From assembly GCA_035517775.1 (NCBI GenBank), contig DATIYF010000102.1, forward strand, positions 1 to 64,000: a stretch of DNA of 64,000 nt. Direction: 5' to 3'. Source of the DNA: DATIYF01 sp035517775 (GTDB lineage: Bacteria > Acidobacteriota > Terriglobia > Terriglobales > Acidobacteriaceae). Positions 49,409 through 57,688 of this stretch are shown one piece after another (the stretch's first letter is position 1; every line of letters begins with the position of its first letter). The notes under the pieces are model-generated. The model saw only the letters and a program-made list of their open reading frames with translations, had not been told where the DNA came from and made no database searches. The position numbers and the translations under genes are program-made.

Positions 49409-51784
49409 TCAGAAGGCATACACGATAGACAGCGTGGCCGAATTGCTCTGAAAATCGCGTGGCGGCAGCGGATAGGCGATTGATTTCTCGTTGTAGTCGT
49501 AATAGTTCCAGCCCGTGCGCCAGGTCAAACCCTTGGCCAGTTCGATATCCACCGAAGCCGTCGGCTTGTGGAAGTTGAAGCCCAGCGGGCCCAGCGTGTT
49601 GGGCGTGGGCCCCAGGATGAGCGTAGTTCCGCTGGTGCTGGTCAGGTTGTAGCCCAGGTTGAGCGTGGTCCGCTTCACCGGCTTGATCATGAAATTGGCG
49701 TAGCCGAAATTGATCTTGTTGGTATAGAGCGAAACCGCGGAAAGATAGGGCGTGCCCGAGGAACAAAACGCCGAGTTGGCCGGCGGTGAGCTGGTGATCA
49801 CGTAACAGATGTTGGTGGTCGAGAAAATGTCGTCGTAGTTATAGCCCAGGTCCACCCCGAAGCGCGGGCGGGGAGTCATGAGGAGCGCGAAGCCGTAGTT
49901 GCGGTCGTGCTCCCGGTGCAGGGTGTCAGGCACGTTGTCGCGGCTCTCGAGCACATTCACCGTGCCCGAGACATTCATCCAGGGCGCGGGCTTGTACTGC
50001 GCCCGGCCCTTGTAGCGCTGCAGGTTGCGGGGCGAGATGCGGGTCAGCGCGTTATCGGCCGACATGATCTCGGTGTCGAAGTTCACCCGCAGGGCGTCGC
50101 TGGGATGCGCCCACACCCCGAAAATTCCCGCATGCTGGTGAATGTCCACGCTGTCCGCTTCGCTCTCGGTGACCCCGGAGAAGCTGCAGGTGCCGTCGGC
50201 ATTGAGCGCCACCGTGGCGCAGTCGCCCCGGTTGGGAAGCGTGGGGTAGAAGAGTTCGTCGGCGAACGTGGTGCCGCTTTCATTGACCTCACGCGCCGTG
50301 TAGCGGTAGCCCAGATGGCCGCCGAAGCGCTTAGTCACGTCGTACTCCACCTCCACCGTATTGTATTTCGCATCCTGCTGCAGGAAGTGGCTGAACAGGT
50401 CGGTGGCCAGGTCGGCCGGCGAGCTGGAGCTGTGGGTGGGGCAGGTGGGCGGGCAGGCGGAGGTGCTCACCGTCGGGCTGAGCAGGCTGGCCGCACCGGC
50501 GCCAAACAGGCTCACCGTGGTCTGATCGGAAAAGCCGGGAATGCGGAAATTGGAAAAGCGAAAACTATCGCTCAGGCGCAGCTTCTGAGTGATGTAGAAA
50601 GTAACGCCGAAGTCCACGCTGGCCACTATCCGCCGGTCTCTCGCCAGGCCGGTGCCGTCGAAGACGCGCTGCGCGGTGCGGGTCAGCAGGCCGTTGAAGT
50701 CCTCGGCAAAATTATCCACCTTGGTGTCATCGGAGCTGTAGGAGCCGCGCGCGGAAATATCCATACGGCGGAAGTAGCTCGATTGCAGCGTCAGCTGCTC
50801 GGTCGGATAGGAAATGCGCGTGGGCGAAGACCGCGTGTAGGAAAGCTGCCCGTTGCAGGTCGCCTTCAGCGTGGGAGGGCTGGTGCTGGTATCGAAAATC
50901 GGCGTGGGTGTGTTGGAGCAGGGCTGGCCGGCGGCGGCGTTATAGATCATGCCTGCATCCACCGGCGTTCCATTGCTCAGTTGGAACAGCTGATTGTCGT
51001 CCGCCCAGGTGCTGTCGCCGCGGTAATACTGCAGAAACTGGTCATAGCTGAGGTTGGTGCGGGGCAGCAGCTTGATGTCAACCCCGGCCTGGTAACCATC
51101 GAGCAGGGTGCGCGTATTCTGAAACAGCACCGTGTCGGTCCCCTGGTGGATGCTGCTGAAGGCCGGCCCTTCCATGTTGTTCCGGGTATAGCCCAGGCGA
51201 AAGCGGATGCGCGACTGCGGAAACAGGGTGAGGCCGTAGTCGTACATGCGGCGCGTGGTCAGCATCTCGTGCGGCGAATTGTCGTTGGAAATGAAGGCGT
51301 TGGGCGGGTTCAGCGGATTCGCCAGCAGGTTGTAGTCCCAGAAGTTTTTGTCCCGGCGGAACATGGCGCTGAAGTTGTACCACTTGTTCTTGGAGATGCG
51401 CAGGCGGGTGGCGTTCTCCGGGTCGCCGCCCCAGCCAAAGCTGCTGAGAAAGAGATTGTCGAATAAAACCCCGGCGTGATTGAGAGAGCGCATGCTCAGG
51501 GTCTGATCGAGCAGCCGCGGCCCCTGGTGCTCATCCACGTAAGTGTCGTAAATGTCCCCGCTGCCGTTGGTGTTCACGAAGCGGTAGCCGAATTCGAATG
51601 AGCCTGCATAGTGATAATTGCCGTTGTCCACGCCCTCGGGAGGGGAACTCTGGGCCGCGGCGCCAGCGCTCAGGGCCAGGCACAGAGCCACCGCCAGCAG
51701 CCCGCCGGCTACCCGCCGCGGGCTGGAGGCCGCCAGCCAACGGCCGCGAATCACGAACACCTGGAATGCGGATGATGGGTTCAT
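49409..51784 (-). CDS. MtrB/PioB-family decahaem-associated outer-membrane beta-barrel
   Basis: A 791-residue protein with a signal peptide (VAGGLLAVALCLALSAGAAA) and a body made of alternating amphipathic strands, ending SIVYAF with the terminal aromatic of outer-membrane proteins. Segments such as YHYAGSFEFGYRFVNTNGSG and the many Tyr/Asn-rich strands match the MtrB/PioB group, the porins that hold a decahaem cytochrome across the outer membrane. An N-terminal CxxC, seen in Shewanella MtrB, is missing. The gene lies nine bases after the decahaem cytochrome gene and has a GGGAGG ribosome site, so the two are co-expressed. I infer a porin-cytochrome conduit. Confidence 0.85.
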   Translation of the reverse strand: MNPSSAFQVFVIRGRWLAASSPRRVAGGLLAVALCLALSAGAAAQSSPPEGVDNGNYHYAGSFEFGYRFVNTNGSGDIYDTYVDEHQGPRLLDQTLSMRSLNHAGVLFDNLFLSSFGWGGDPENATRLRISKNKWYNFSAMFRRDKNFWDYNLLANPLNPPNAFISNDNSPHEMLTTRRMYDYGLTLFPQSRIRFRLGYTRNNMEGPAFSSIHQGTDTVLFQNTRTLLDGYQAGVDIKLLPRTNLSYDQFLQYYRGDSTWADDNQLFQLSNGTPVDAGMIYNAAAGQPCSNTPTPIFDTSTSPPTLKATCNGQLSYTRSSPTRISYPTEQLTLQSSYFRRMDISARGSYSSDDTKVDNFAEDFNGLLTRTAQRVFDGTGLARDRRIVASVDFGVTFYITQKLRLSDSFRFSNFRIPGFSDQTTVSLFGAGAASLLSPTVSTSACPPTCPTHSSSSPADLATDLFSHFLQQDAKYNTVEVEYDVTKRFGGHLGYRYTAREVNESGTTFADELFYPTLPNRGDCATVALNADGTCSFSGVTESEADSVDIHQHAGIFGVWAHPSDALRVNFDTEIMSADNALTRISPRNLQRYKGRAQYKPAPWMNVSGTVNVLESRDNVPDTLHREHDRNYGFALLMTPRPRFGVDLGYNYDDIFSTTNICYVITSSPPANSAFCSSGTPYLSAVSLYTNKINFGYANFMIKPVKRTTLNLGYNLTSTSGTTLILGPTPNTLGPLGFNFHKPTASVDIELAKGLTWRTGWNYYDYNEKSIAYPLPPRDFQSNSATLSIVYAF

Positions 51785-51793
51785 GGCGCCTCC

Positions 51794-52750
51794 CTACTTG
51801 AAGAAGAATTCGTCGAAGTTGGAGCCGTGGATCTGCACATGACAGGTGGTGCAGGCCTGGTACTTCTGGCTCTGGTTGTGGAACGTGGGCAGTGCCGGCG
51901 CACTCGAATCCTGGGCCAGGGTGTGGCACTCCAGGCAAAGCAGGTTGACCTCGGCCCGCTTCAACAGGTGGGGGTTCGTTGAGCCGTGCGGCGAGTGGCA
52001 GGACTGGCAACCCTCGGTCTTGATAGGCAGGTGCTCGAAGGCAAAGGGCCCCGCCTTGTCGGTATGGCATTTGAAGCAGACCTGGTCCTGCGCCGCCGTG
52101 GACCGTAGCTGGGTGTTGAGAAAGCCCCCGTGCTGGTTGTGGCAGTCGGTGCACTCTACCAGGCCCTGCTCCACCCGGTGGCGGAAGGGCCGGTTGAAAT
52201 CCTGCTTAATGTCGGTGTGGCAGCCGTAGCACAGCTCCGGCTGCTTGTCCACCAGCAGAAACTGGCTCTCCTTGGCGTGGTGCGGAGAGTGGCAGGCGAT
52301 GCAGCTCACGTCATTGGTGTTGTGCTGAGAGCGGGCGAAGTTGGCGTGCTCTTCCCCGTATTCATGGCAATCCAGGCAGCGGCCGCTCACCTCGGCCGCG
52401 GTGGCGTTCTTGAAGGTGAAGATCTTGGTCACATCCCCGCCGCCCTCTACGTGCGCCTTGCCCGGCCCGTGGCAGGCCTCGCAGCCTTGCCATTCCGGCC
52501 CCTTCTTGCTGAAGGTGGTCTTCCAGTGCGGCGTGTTCTCGAAGCTCTTGAAGATATCTTCGTGACACGTCTTGCAGGTGTCCGCGCCCACATAGAGCGA
52601 GGGGTCGGTCGGCCGGACATAGCGCTCCCCCGGCAAGGACTTGCCCTGGTTCTTCTCGTCGCCCTTGCGCTTGGGCACGGCTCCCGCCAGCGTGCTCCAC
52701 ACCAGAATTGCGAGAAGAGCGATTAGACTGAGCCCCTTTGTGCGTCTCAT
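51794..52750 (-). CDS. DmsE/MtrA-like decahaem cytochrome c
   Basis: A 318-residue periplasmic cytochrome. It has a signal peptide (GLSLIALLAILVWSTLAGA) and ten CxxCH motifs: CKTCH, CEACH, CLDCH, CIACH, CYGCH, CTDCH, CFKCH, CQSCH, CLECH and CTTCH, with many distal histidines such as HSPHHAKES. Number, spacing and length fit the DmsE/MtrA decahaem family that threads through an MtrB-type barrel. AAAGGAG precedes the chosen ATG; longer in-frame starts have neither a ribosome site nor a signal peptide. It is first in an operon with the barrel gene. Two Crp/Fnr boxes lie in its upstream gap. Confidence 0.92.
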   Translation of the reverse strand: MRRTKGLSLIALLAILVWSTLAGAVPKRKGDEKNQGKSLPGERYVRPTDPSLYVGADTCKTCHEDIFKSFENTPHWKTTFSKKGPEWQGCEACHGPGKAHVEGGGDVTKIFTFKNATAAEVSGRCLDCHEYGEEHANFARSQHNTNDVSCIACHSPHHAKESQFLLVDKQPELCYGCHTDIKQDFNRPFRHRVEQGLVECTDCHNQHGGFLNTQLRSTAAQDQVCFKCHTDKAGPFAFEHLPIKTEGCQSCHSPHGSTNPHLLKRAEVNLLCLECHTLAQDSSAPALPTFHNQSQKYQACTTCHVQIHGSNFDEFFFK

Positions 52751-53038
52751 CTGGCTCCTTTCGCGGACATTCGCCGCACACAACCAGCTCGAATATGCGA
52801 TTACTGTGTCAAATCCAGTCCGGCGGACGCCCACCGGCTTGCTGCACTGGTACTTGGCCCCACAAGCATGCTAAAAGCATCGGCTGGCGCAGAACCGGCT
52901 TTACCCAGCAGCCAAAAGGTCTGTGTCGCGTAGAAATGGGAATTTTGCCAGGTTGGTAAACGGCGCTGCCCACCGTTCCGCCACTTGCTTCCCTGCCTTT
53001 CAGCCTGCTCTATCGCGCCTCATCGGGCAAACGATTAC

Positions 53039-53052
53039 ATAGGCAGGCCTAT
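53039..53052. promoter_or_regulatory. 14-bp inverted repeat ATAGGC-AG-GCCTAT
   Basis: Perfect six-base arms around AG, 28 bases before the first perfect Crp/Fnr box of this gap. It could be the site of a second regulator or an RNA hairpin. Nothing like it appears at the other boxes. Confidence 0.35.
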
Positions 53053-53079
53053 AAGATAAGGGCAAGCGTCACAAATTTT

Positions 53080-53095
53080 TGTGATTAGAATCACA
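53080..53095. promoter_or_regulatory. Perfect Crp/Fnr-type box TGTGA-TTAGAA-TCACA
   Basis: Full match to TGTGA-N6-TCACA. Its left half is shared with a reversed pair (TCACA at 53069-53073), giving three half-sites in 27 bases. It lies about 330 bases upstream of the decahaem-cytochrome start and 146 bases before the radical SAM start. Confidence 0.6.
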
Positions 53096-53169
53096 GACTC
53101 CGCAGGCCCGTTCGGCCGAGGCAAAAGGCAGGCCCCCCGAGTCTGGGCTGCGCTCCCAGAGGATATCTC

Positions 53170-53185
53170 TGTGACCGTTATCACA
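53170..53185. promoter_or_regulatory. Perfect Crp/Fnr-type box TGTGA-CCGTTA-TCACA before the radical SAM gene
   Basis: Full match to TGTGA-N6-TCACA, centred about 63 bases before the radical SAM start. A TCTAAT at 53227-53232 could be a -10 element, which would put the box near -61, a common activator position. The promoter assignment is inference. Confidence 0.6.
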
Positions 53186-53240
53186 GCTCGCCGTGCGAGC
53201 CCGCACAGCACCTGGTCTGTGCCCTTTCTAATATGGCGGC

Positions 53241-54449
53241 ATGACCAACGAACCGGTACATCCCAGGTTGCCCGAGGATGGCGGCGACTCGATGTTTCCG
53301 CCAAACCCTGCCCATTTCGCTCAACGCGGCTCTCTTCCGCCTATCAAGCCCAGGGACTTTGACCTTCGGCCGCTTCTGGTGATTTGGGAGATGACCCAGG
53401 CCTGCGACCTGCGCTGCGTGCACTGCCGCGCCTCGGCCCAGCCCTTGCGCCACCCGATGGAGCTGACCACCGCCGCCGCCTTCCAGTTGATTGATCAGGT
53501 ATCCGCCATGCGTGTGCCGCTATTCGTGCTCACTGGGGGCGACCCTTTGAAGCGGCCGGACCTGATGCGCATTGTCCGCTATGCCTGCCAGCTTGGGGTG
53601 CGCACCTCGCTCACTCCCAGCGCCACCCCGTTACTCACCCGCAAGGCGGTCCTCGAGCTGAAAGATGCCGGCCTGATGCGCATCGCCTTGAGCCTGGATG
53701 GTCCCACGCCGGAATTCCATGACGGCTTCCGGGGAGTGCCGGGGTCCTATCAGCACACCCTCGATGCCGTGCACTGGTGCCATGAGGCGCACCTGCCGGT
53801 TCAGATCAACACCACCGTGACCCGGCGCAATGTGGGCCAGCTCGATTCCATGATCGAGCTGCTCAAGTCGCTGGAGGTGGTGCTGTGGAGCGTTTTTTTT
53901 CTGGTCCCGACCGGGCGCGGCCAGATGGCCGATTTGCTCTCTCCAGAAGAGCATGAGCGGGTGTTCGCCAAGCTGTACTCCACTTCGAAGCAGGTTCGCT
54001 TCCACATCAAGACTACCGAAGGCCAGCACTATCGGCGCTACGTGCTGCAGCAGCGCGCCCAAGACGGCGCGGCGGAGGCTGATCTCACCCGCCTGATTGA
54101 CCGCGCCCCCAGGGGCGTCAATGACGGCAAGGGTTTTGTGTTCATCAGCCACACCGGCGAGGCCTTCCCCAGCGGTTTTCTGCCCCACTCCGCGGGCAAC
54201 GTAACCCGTACGCCTCTGGCAGAGATTTACCTGAATTCCCCGCTGTTCCGCTCGCTGCGGGACACTTCACAGCTGAAGGGAAAGTGCGGGATCTGCGAGT
54301 TTCGTGAGATTTGCGGGGGGTCGCGGGCCCGCGCTTTCGCCTTCACCGGTGATCCTCTGGGCGAGGAGCCGTGCTGCGCTTACATTCCCCCGGCCCGGGC
54401 GGGCAGGACCTTCGCCTCTACACAGGCTGCGGCTGCGGTTTCTTATTGA
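53241..54449 (+). CDS. Radical SAM/SPASM protein (AhbD/NirJ/TIGR04053-like)
   Basis: A 402-residue enzyme. The radical S-adenosylmethionine cluster motif is EMTQACDLRCVHCRA (C-x3-C-x2-C). TGGDPLKRPD, the Gly-rich strand that binds the cofactor, and SLDGPTPEFHDGFRG follow. A C-terminal SPASM-type cluster is present: CGICEFREICGGSRARAF and a late Cys pair in EEPCCAY. The overall layout matches the AhbC/AhbD/NirJ haem-modifying relatives and the TIGR04053 group. Given its neighbours, a role in haem synthesis or maturation under low oxygen is plausible but not shown. The initiation site is uncertain; a second Met, 17 residues in, is possible. The 3' end overlaps the convergent ribulokinase gene by 32 bases. 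Confidence 0.85.
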   Translation: MTNEPVHPRLPEDGGDSMFPPNPAHFAQRGSLPPIKPRDFDLRPLLVIWEMTQACDLRCVHCRASAQPLRHPMELTTAAAFQLIDQVSAMRVPLFVLTGGDPLKRPDLMRIVRYACQLGVRTSLTPSATPLLTRKAVLELKDAGLMRIALSLDGPTPEFHDGFRGVPGSYQHTLDAVHWCHEAHLPVQINTTVTRRNVGQLDSMIELLKSLEVVLWSVFFLVPTGRGQMADLLSPEEHERVFAKLYSTSKQVRFHIKTTEGQHYRRYVLQQRAQDGAAEADLTRLIDRAPRGVNDGKGFVFISHTGEAFPSGFLPHSAGNVTRTPLAEIYLNSPLFRSLRDTSQLKGKCGICEFREICGGSRARAFAFTGDPLGEEPCCAYIPPARAGRTFASTQAAAAVSY

Positions 54450-56010
54450 CAGCCTCGGCGACCTGGATCAGGGCGGGCAGCACGTCTCCAAATGGCTGCT
54501 GCCCGCGCGCGCCCAGCCCAAAGTACAGTTTGCGGTAGAGCGGGTAAAGCTGGTTGTAAGTCTCTTCCTCTGGTTTTTCCGGCTGGTAGATCTTGTTTGG
54601 CGGGCAGATCTTGTCCTGCGCTTCCTCGATGGTAGCGAACGTTCCCGCGGCAAGAAAAGCAAAAATCGCCGAGCCCAGGCTGACCACGCTCTTGGCCGGC
54701 ACCAGCACCGGCCGCCCGAGCACGTTGGCATAGACCTGGTTCAGCACGTCGTTCTTTTGCGGAATGCCGCCCGCGTTTATTACACGCTTCACCTCCACCC
54801 CGCGCTCCGCCATGCGGTCGAAAATCACCCGGGTATGGAACGCAGTTCCTTCAATCGCGGCGAAGAGTTCGTCCTGGGCTGTGCTTTGCAGGTTCCAGCC
54901 CAGAGTGACGCCGCGAAGATTGGGATTTACCAGCACCGTGCGGTCGCCGTTGTCCCAGGTCATGCGCAGCAGGCCGGTCTGGCCGGCGCGATAGCTTTCC
55001 AGTCCCTGGCTCAGCCTCTTGACGTCGCTGCCCGCGCGGGTGGCGATGGCGTTAAAAATATCTCCCACCGCGGAAAGCCCGGCTTCGATTCCCGTGCGCT
55101 TCGGATGCACGCTGCCCTGCACCACGCCGCAAACCCCCGGCACAAGATTGACGGATGGCGTGATGCCGATGATGCAGGTCGAAGTGCCGATGACGTTGAC
55201 CATATCATCGGTGCGGCAGCCGGCGCCTATGGCGTCCCAGTGGGCATCGAAGGCGCCGACAGGAATCGGAATGCCCGGCTTCAGGCCCAGCTTTTCAGCC
55301 CAGAACGGTGAAAGCCTTCCCGCGATCTGGTCAGAAGTGGCGTACTCGCCCTGAAGTTTCTCGCGGACGCCGCCCAGAAGCGGATCCACTTTGATGAGAA
55401 ATTCCTCCGGCGGCAGCCCGCCCAGAGACGCATTCCACATCCACTTGTGGCCCATGGCGCAGATGCTGCGCTTGACCTTTTTGGCGTCGGTGATGCCGCA
55501 CAGCGTGCCCGCCACCATATCGCAGTGCTCGAAGGCCGAGACAAACTGCGCCCGCTTCGCCGGATTGTGCCGCAGCCAGTGCAGCAGCTTGGAAAATCCC
55601 CACTCCGAGGAGTACACCCCGCCGCACCATTTGATGGCTTCCAGATTCTCGCGGTGGGCGGCCTCGGTGATCTCCGCCGCTTCGCCTTTCGCCCGGTGGT
55701 CGCACCACAGGTAGTAATCGTCCAGCGGTTGCATCTCCTTGCCCACAGGAATGACCGAAGAGCCAGTCGTATCGAGCGCGATGGCTTCGACTCTTTCCCC
55801 GGAGACGCCGGCCTTAGCCACCGCTTCACGGGTGGCCGCCGCCAGCGCGCGCATGTGGTCTTCGTGCGATTGAGTAGCGTACTCGGGATCGTCGCGCTTG
55901 CGGTGCAGCGGATATTCCGCGAGGGCCGAGGCCAGCAGGCCGCGCTCGCTATCCACAATCGAGACCCGCACGCTGAGGGTTCCGAAATCAACGCCGGCGA
56001 CGGTCGCCAT
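54418..56010 (-). CDS. araB: Ribulokinase
   Basis: A 530-residue FGGY-family kinase that phosphorylates L-ribulose. Start MATVAGVDFGTLSVRVSIVD gives the first phosphate-binding loop; IALDTTGSSVIPV and YYLWCDHRA are typical of AraB. The second FGGY region reads INAGGIPQKNDVLNQVYANV. Length is close to that of other AraB proteins. The ATG shares one base with the stop of the isomerase gene (TGATG), so the pair is translationally coupled; a GTG two codons earlier is possible. Last gene of the arabinose operon; its 3' end overlaps the convergent radical SAM gene by 32 bases. Confidence 0.93.
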   Translation of the reverse strand: MATVAGVDFGTLSVRVSIVDSERGLLASALAEYPLHRKRDDPEYATQSHEDHMRALAAATREAVAKAGVSGERVEAIALDTTGSSVIPVGKEMQPLDDYYLWCDHRAKGEAAEITEAAHRENLEAIKWCGGVYSSEWGFSKLLHWLRHNPAKRAQFVSAFEHCDMVAGTLCGITDAKKVKRSICAMGHKWMWNASLGGLPPEEFLIKVDPLLGGVREKLQGEYATSDQIAGRLSPFWAEKLGLKPGIPIPVGAFDAHWDAIGAGCRTDDMVNVIGTSTCIIGITPSVNLVPGVCGVVQGSVHPKRTGIEAGLSAVGDIFNAIATRAGSDVKRLSQGLESYRAGQTGLLRMTWDNGDRTVLVNPNLRGVTLGWNLQSTAQDELFAAIEGTAFHTRVIFDRMAERGVEVKRVINAGGIPQKNDVLNQVYANVLGRPVLVPAKSVVSLGSAIFAFLAAGTFATIEEAQDKICPPNKIYQPEKPEEETYNQLYPLYRKLYFGLGARGQQPFGDVLPALIQVAEAVNKKPQPQPV

Positions 56011-57440
56011 CAGCACGCTCCGTTCGGCCGCTCGTGCCAGTAAACGTCCCAGCCGAAGTAACGGGTGGTGGCTTCATGCACCGCCGCCGCCACCGTCGAA
56101 AGATTGGCGGCCACGTGGTGCTCAAAGCCGTTTTCGCAGATGTAATGCAGCAGTTTTTGCATGTGGGGAATCTCCACCACGCCCGCCCCGCCGAAAGTAT
56201 TCAGTGGATCGTCCGTAAACCGGCCTTCGCCTACATAGCCGCGCATGCGCCCGGAGGTGTCGTCGGTCGAAAAGCGGGCGAAGCTCATCTTCTCGGGCTT
56301 GATCAACCCGACCACCGTGCCAAACGTGTTCTCTTTGCCCACCGTGCCGGCAATGATCTGTTGAAAATCCATCTTCACCTGGCGGAAGAAGTGCTTGGGC
56401 AGGTTGGCGCAGTGAAAGCAGACGGCCTTGTCAGGATCGGGGCCGTAATTGTTGTTCCAGTCGAGCAGAGCGGAAGGCGTCTCCGAAGCCAGGCGAAGCG
56501 CATGCATGCCCAGCACGCCGCAGATATCCACCTCGCAGGCGCTCGAGAGCAGCTCGTTGCTCATCATGCTCATGATGGTGCAAGGCACAATGCCGAGGTT
56601 CTCCTCGAGTGAGGTCCAGCACTGCACCGCGCTGATGGTGACCTCGGTCGCCGCCATCCATTCATCCACCACGGCGCCGAGTTTGGCCATTTTCATCAGC
56701 GCCGGCGCGGGCACGCCGCTCGCATCCACATATTTCTGGATCGAGGCCAGCTTGGCCTGGGCCCGCTCGTCGCTGTCTTTCATGCGCTCGATGCGGCCCA
56801 GCACCTCGGAGAGATCCAGAGTCTCAATCGAGATGCCTTGCGACTCCAGAATCTTTTCGCTGTAACGCACGGTGTTGAAGGCCGCGGGCCGGGCGCCCAG
56901 CGCGCCTACCCGCAGATTGCGAAAGCCGTTCACCACCCGGCATACGGCCGCGAACCACTGCAGGTCGCGGGCGAACTCCGGCGAATCGGGGGCTTCGGTG
57001 TGCAGCGTAGTGATCGAATAGGGAATGCCATACTGCCGCAGATTGTTGCAGGCTGACATCTTGCCGCAGAAGCTGTCGCGGCGGAAGGCAATGGTCATCT
57101 TCTTGGGATCATCGGGCGTGGCCTGAAGCAGCACCGGCACATGCAGATCCGCCAGGCGCAGCGTGTCGGCGATGGCGCGTTCTTCGCCGAAGTTGGGCAG
57201 GGTGACGATCACGCCGTCTATCCGCTCGCGATTGGCCTTGAACAGATCAGCGCAGCGCCGCGACTCCACCCGGGTCTCCACCGCTCCGTACTTGCTCTCT
57301 TCTGGAGAAAGCGCCACCACGTCAATCTCGGCCGCCTTCAGCACCGCCAGCATCTCTTCCCGGCCGCTCTTCGCCAGGTGATCGGGGAAGAAACCACGGT
57401 TGCCCACGATCAGGCCCATGGTCATTTTTTTCTTCGGCAT
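56010..57440 (-). CDS. L-fucose/L-arabinose isomerase family protein (probable arabinose isomerase)
   Basis: A 476-residue protein of the FucI/AraA-like superfamily. Recognisable parts are MGLIVGNRGFFPDHLAKSGR, IDGVIVTLPNFGEERAIAD, TEVTISAVQCWTSLEENLGI and EVDICGVLGMHALRLASET with a Glu and Asp that could bind the metal ion. It is not the classical 500-residue AraA. Position between the arabinose symporter gene and ribulokinase, with ribulose-phosphate epimerase in the same operon, makes L-arabinose to L-ribulose the most likely reaction, though L-fucose or another aldose could also be accepted. It is coupled to araB by TGATG. Confidence 0.85.
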   Translation of the reverse strand: MPKKKMTMGLIVGNRGFFPDHLAKSGREEMLAVLKAAEIDVVALSPEESKYGAVETRVESRRCADLFKANRERIDGVIVTLPNFGEERAIADTLRLADLHVPVLLQATPDDPKKMTIAFRRDSFCGKMSACNNLRQYGIPYSITTLHTEAPDSPEFARDLQWFAAVCRVVNGFRNLRVGALGARPAAFNTVRYSEKILESQGISIETLDLSEVLGRIERMKDSDERAQAKLASIQKYVDASGVPAPALMKMAKLGAVVDEWMAATEVTISAVQCWTSLEENLGIVPCTIMSMMSNELLSSACEVDICGVLGMHALRLASETPSALLDWNNNYGPDPDKAVCFHCANLPKHFFRQVKMDFQQIIAGTVGKENTFGTVVGLIKPEKMSFARFSTDDTSGRMRGYVGEGRFTDDPLNTFGGAGVVEIPHMQKLLHYICENGFEHHVAANLSTVAAAVHEATTRYFGWDVYWHERPNGAC

Positions 57441-57461
57441 AATACTCCTAGGGTAAGGTAG

Positions 57462-57674
57462 TCAACTCCTGCTGCCCCGCGCCGGCCGGAAGTGAATGCA
57501 ATAAAACAGTCCCACGGCAAACAGCACGGCGCCCCACCATACATTGGCATGTAGATTAAACAGAACCACCTCGGGATGCACCGGCGGGTTTGTCAACTGG
57601 TAGATCCCCGCAGCCAGAATGAGGCCGCCATCGACCAGCAGCGAGAAACCGATAAAAAACCAGATCGAGATCAT
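57462..57674 (-). CDS. Small two-TM membrane protein of the arabinose operon
   Basis: A 70-residue protein, MISIWFFIGFSLLVDGGLIL with a second hydrophobic helix around ANVWWGAVLFAVGLFYCIHF, ending in a basic tail. AGGAG lies ten bases before the ATG. It fits neatly in the gap between the sodium symporter and isomerase genes (14 and 21 bases), so it is part of the operon. It may be an accessory subunit of the transporter, but I recognise no family. Confidence 0.7.
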   Translation of the reverse strand: MISIWFFIGFSLLVDGGLILAAGIYQLTNPPVHPEVVLFNLHANVWWGAVLFAVGLFYCIHFRPARGSRS

Positions 57675-57688
57675 CCCATTCTCTCCTG

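Larger units (their letters stand above)
52751..53240. promoter_or_regulatory. Divergent control region of decahaem-cytochrome and radical SAM genes
   Basis: 490 bases with no credible gene. It holds two perfect TGTGA-N6-TCACA boxes 90 bases apart, a 14-base inverted repeat, and an overlapping reversed pair TCACA-AATTTT-TGTGA. Both flanking genes start outward, so they can share control. No riboswitch or small RNA recognised. Confidence 0.6.
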
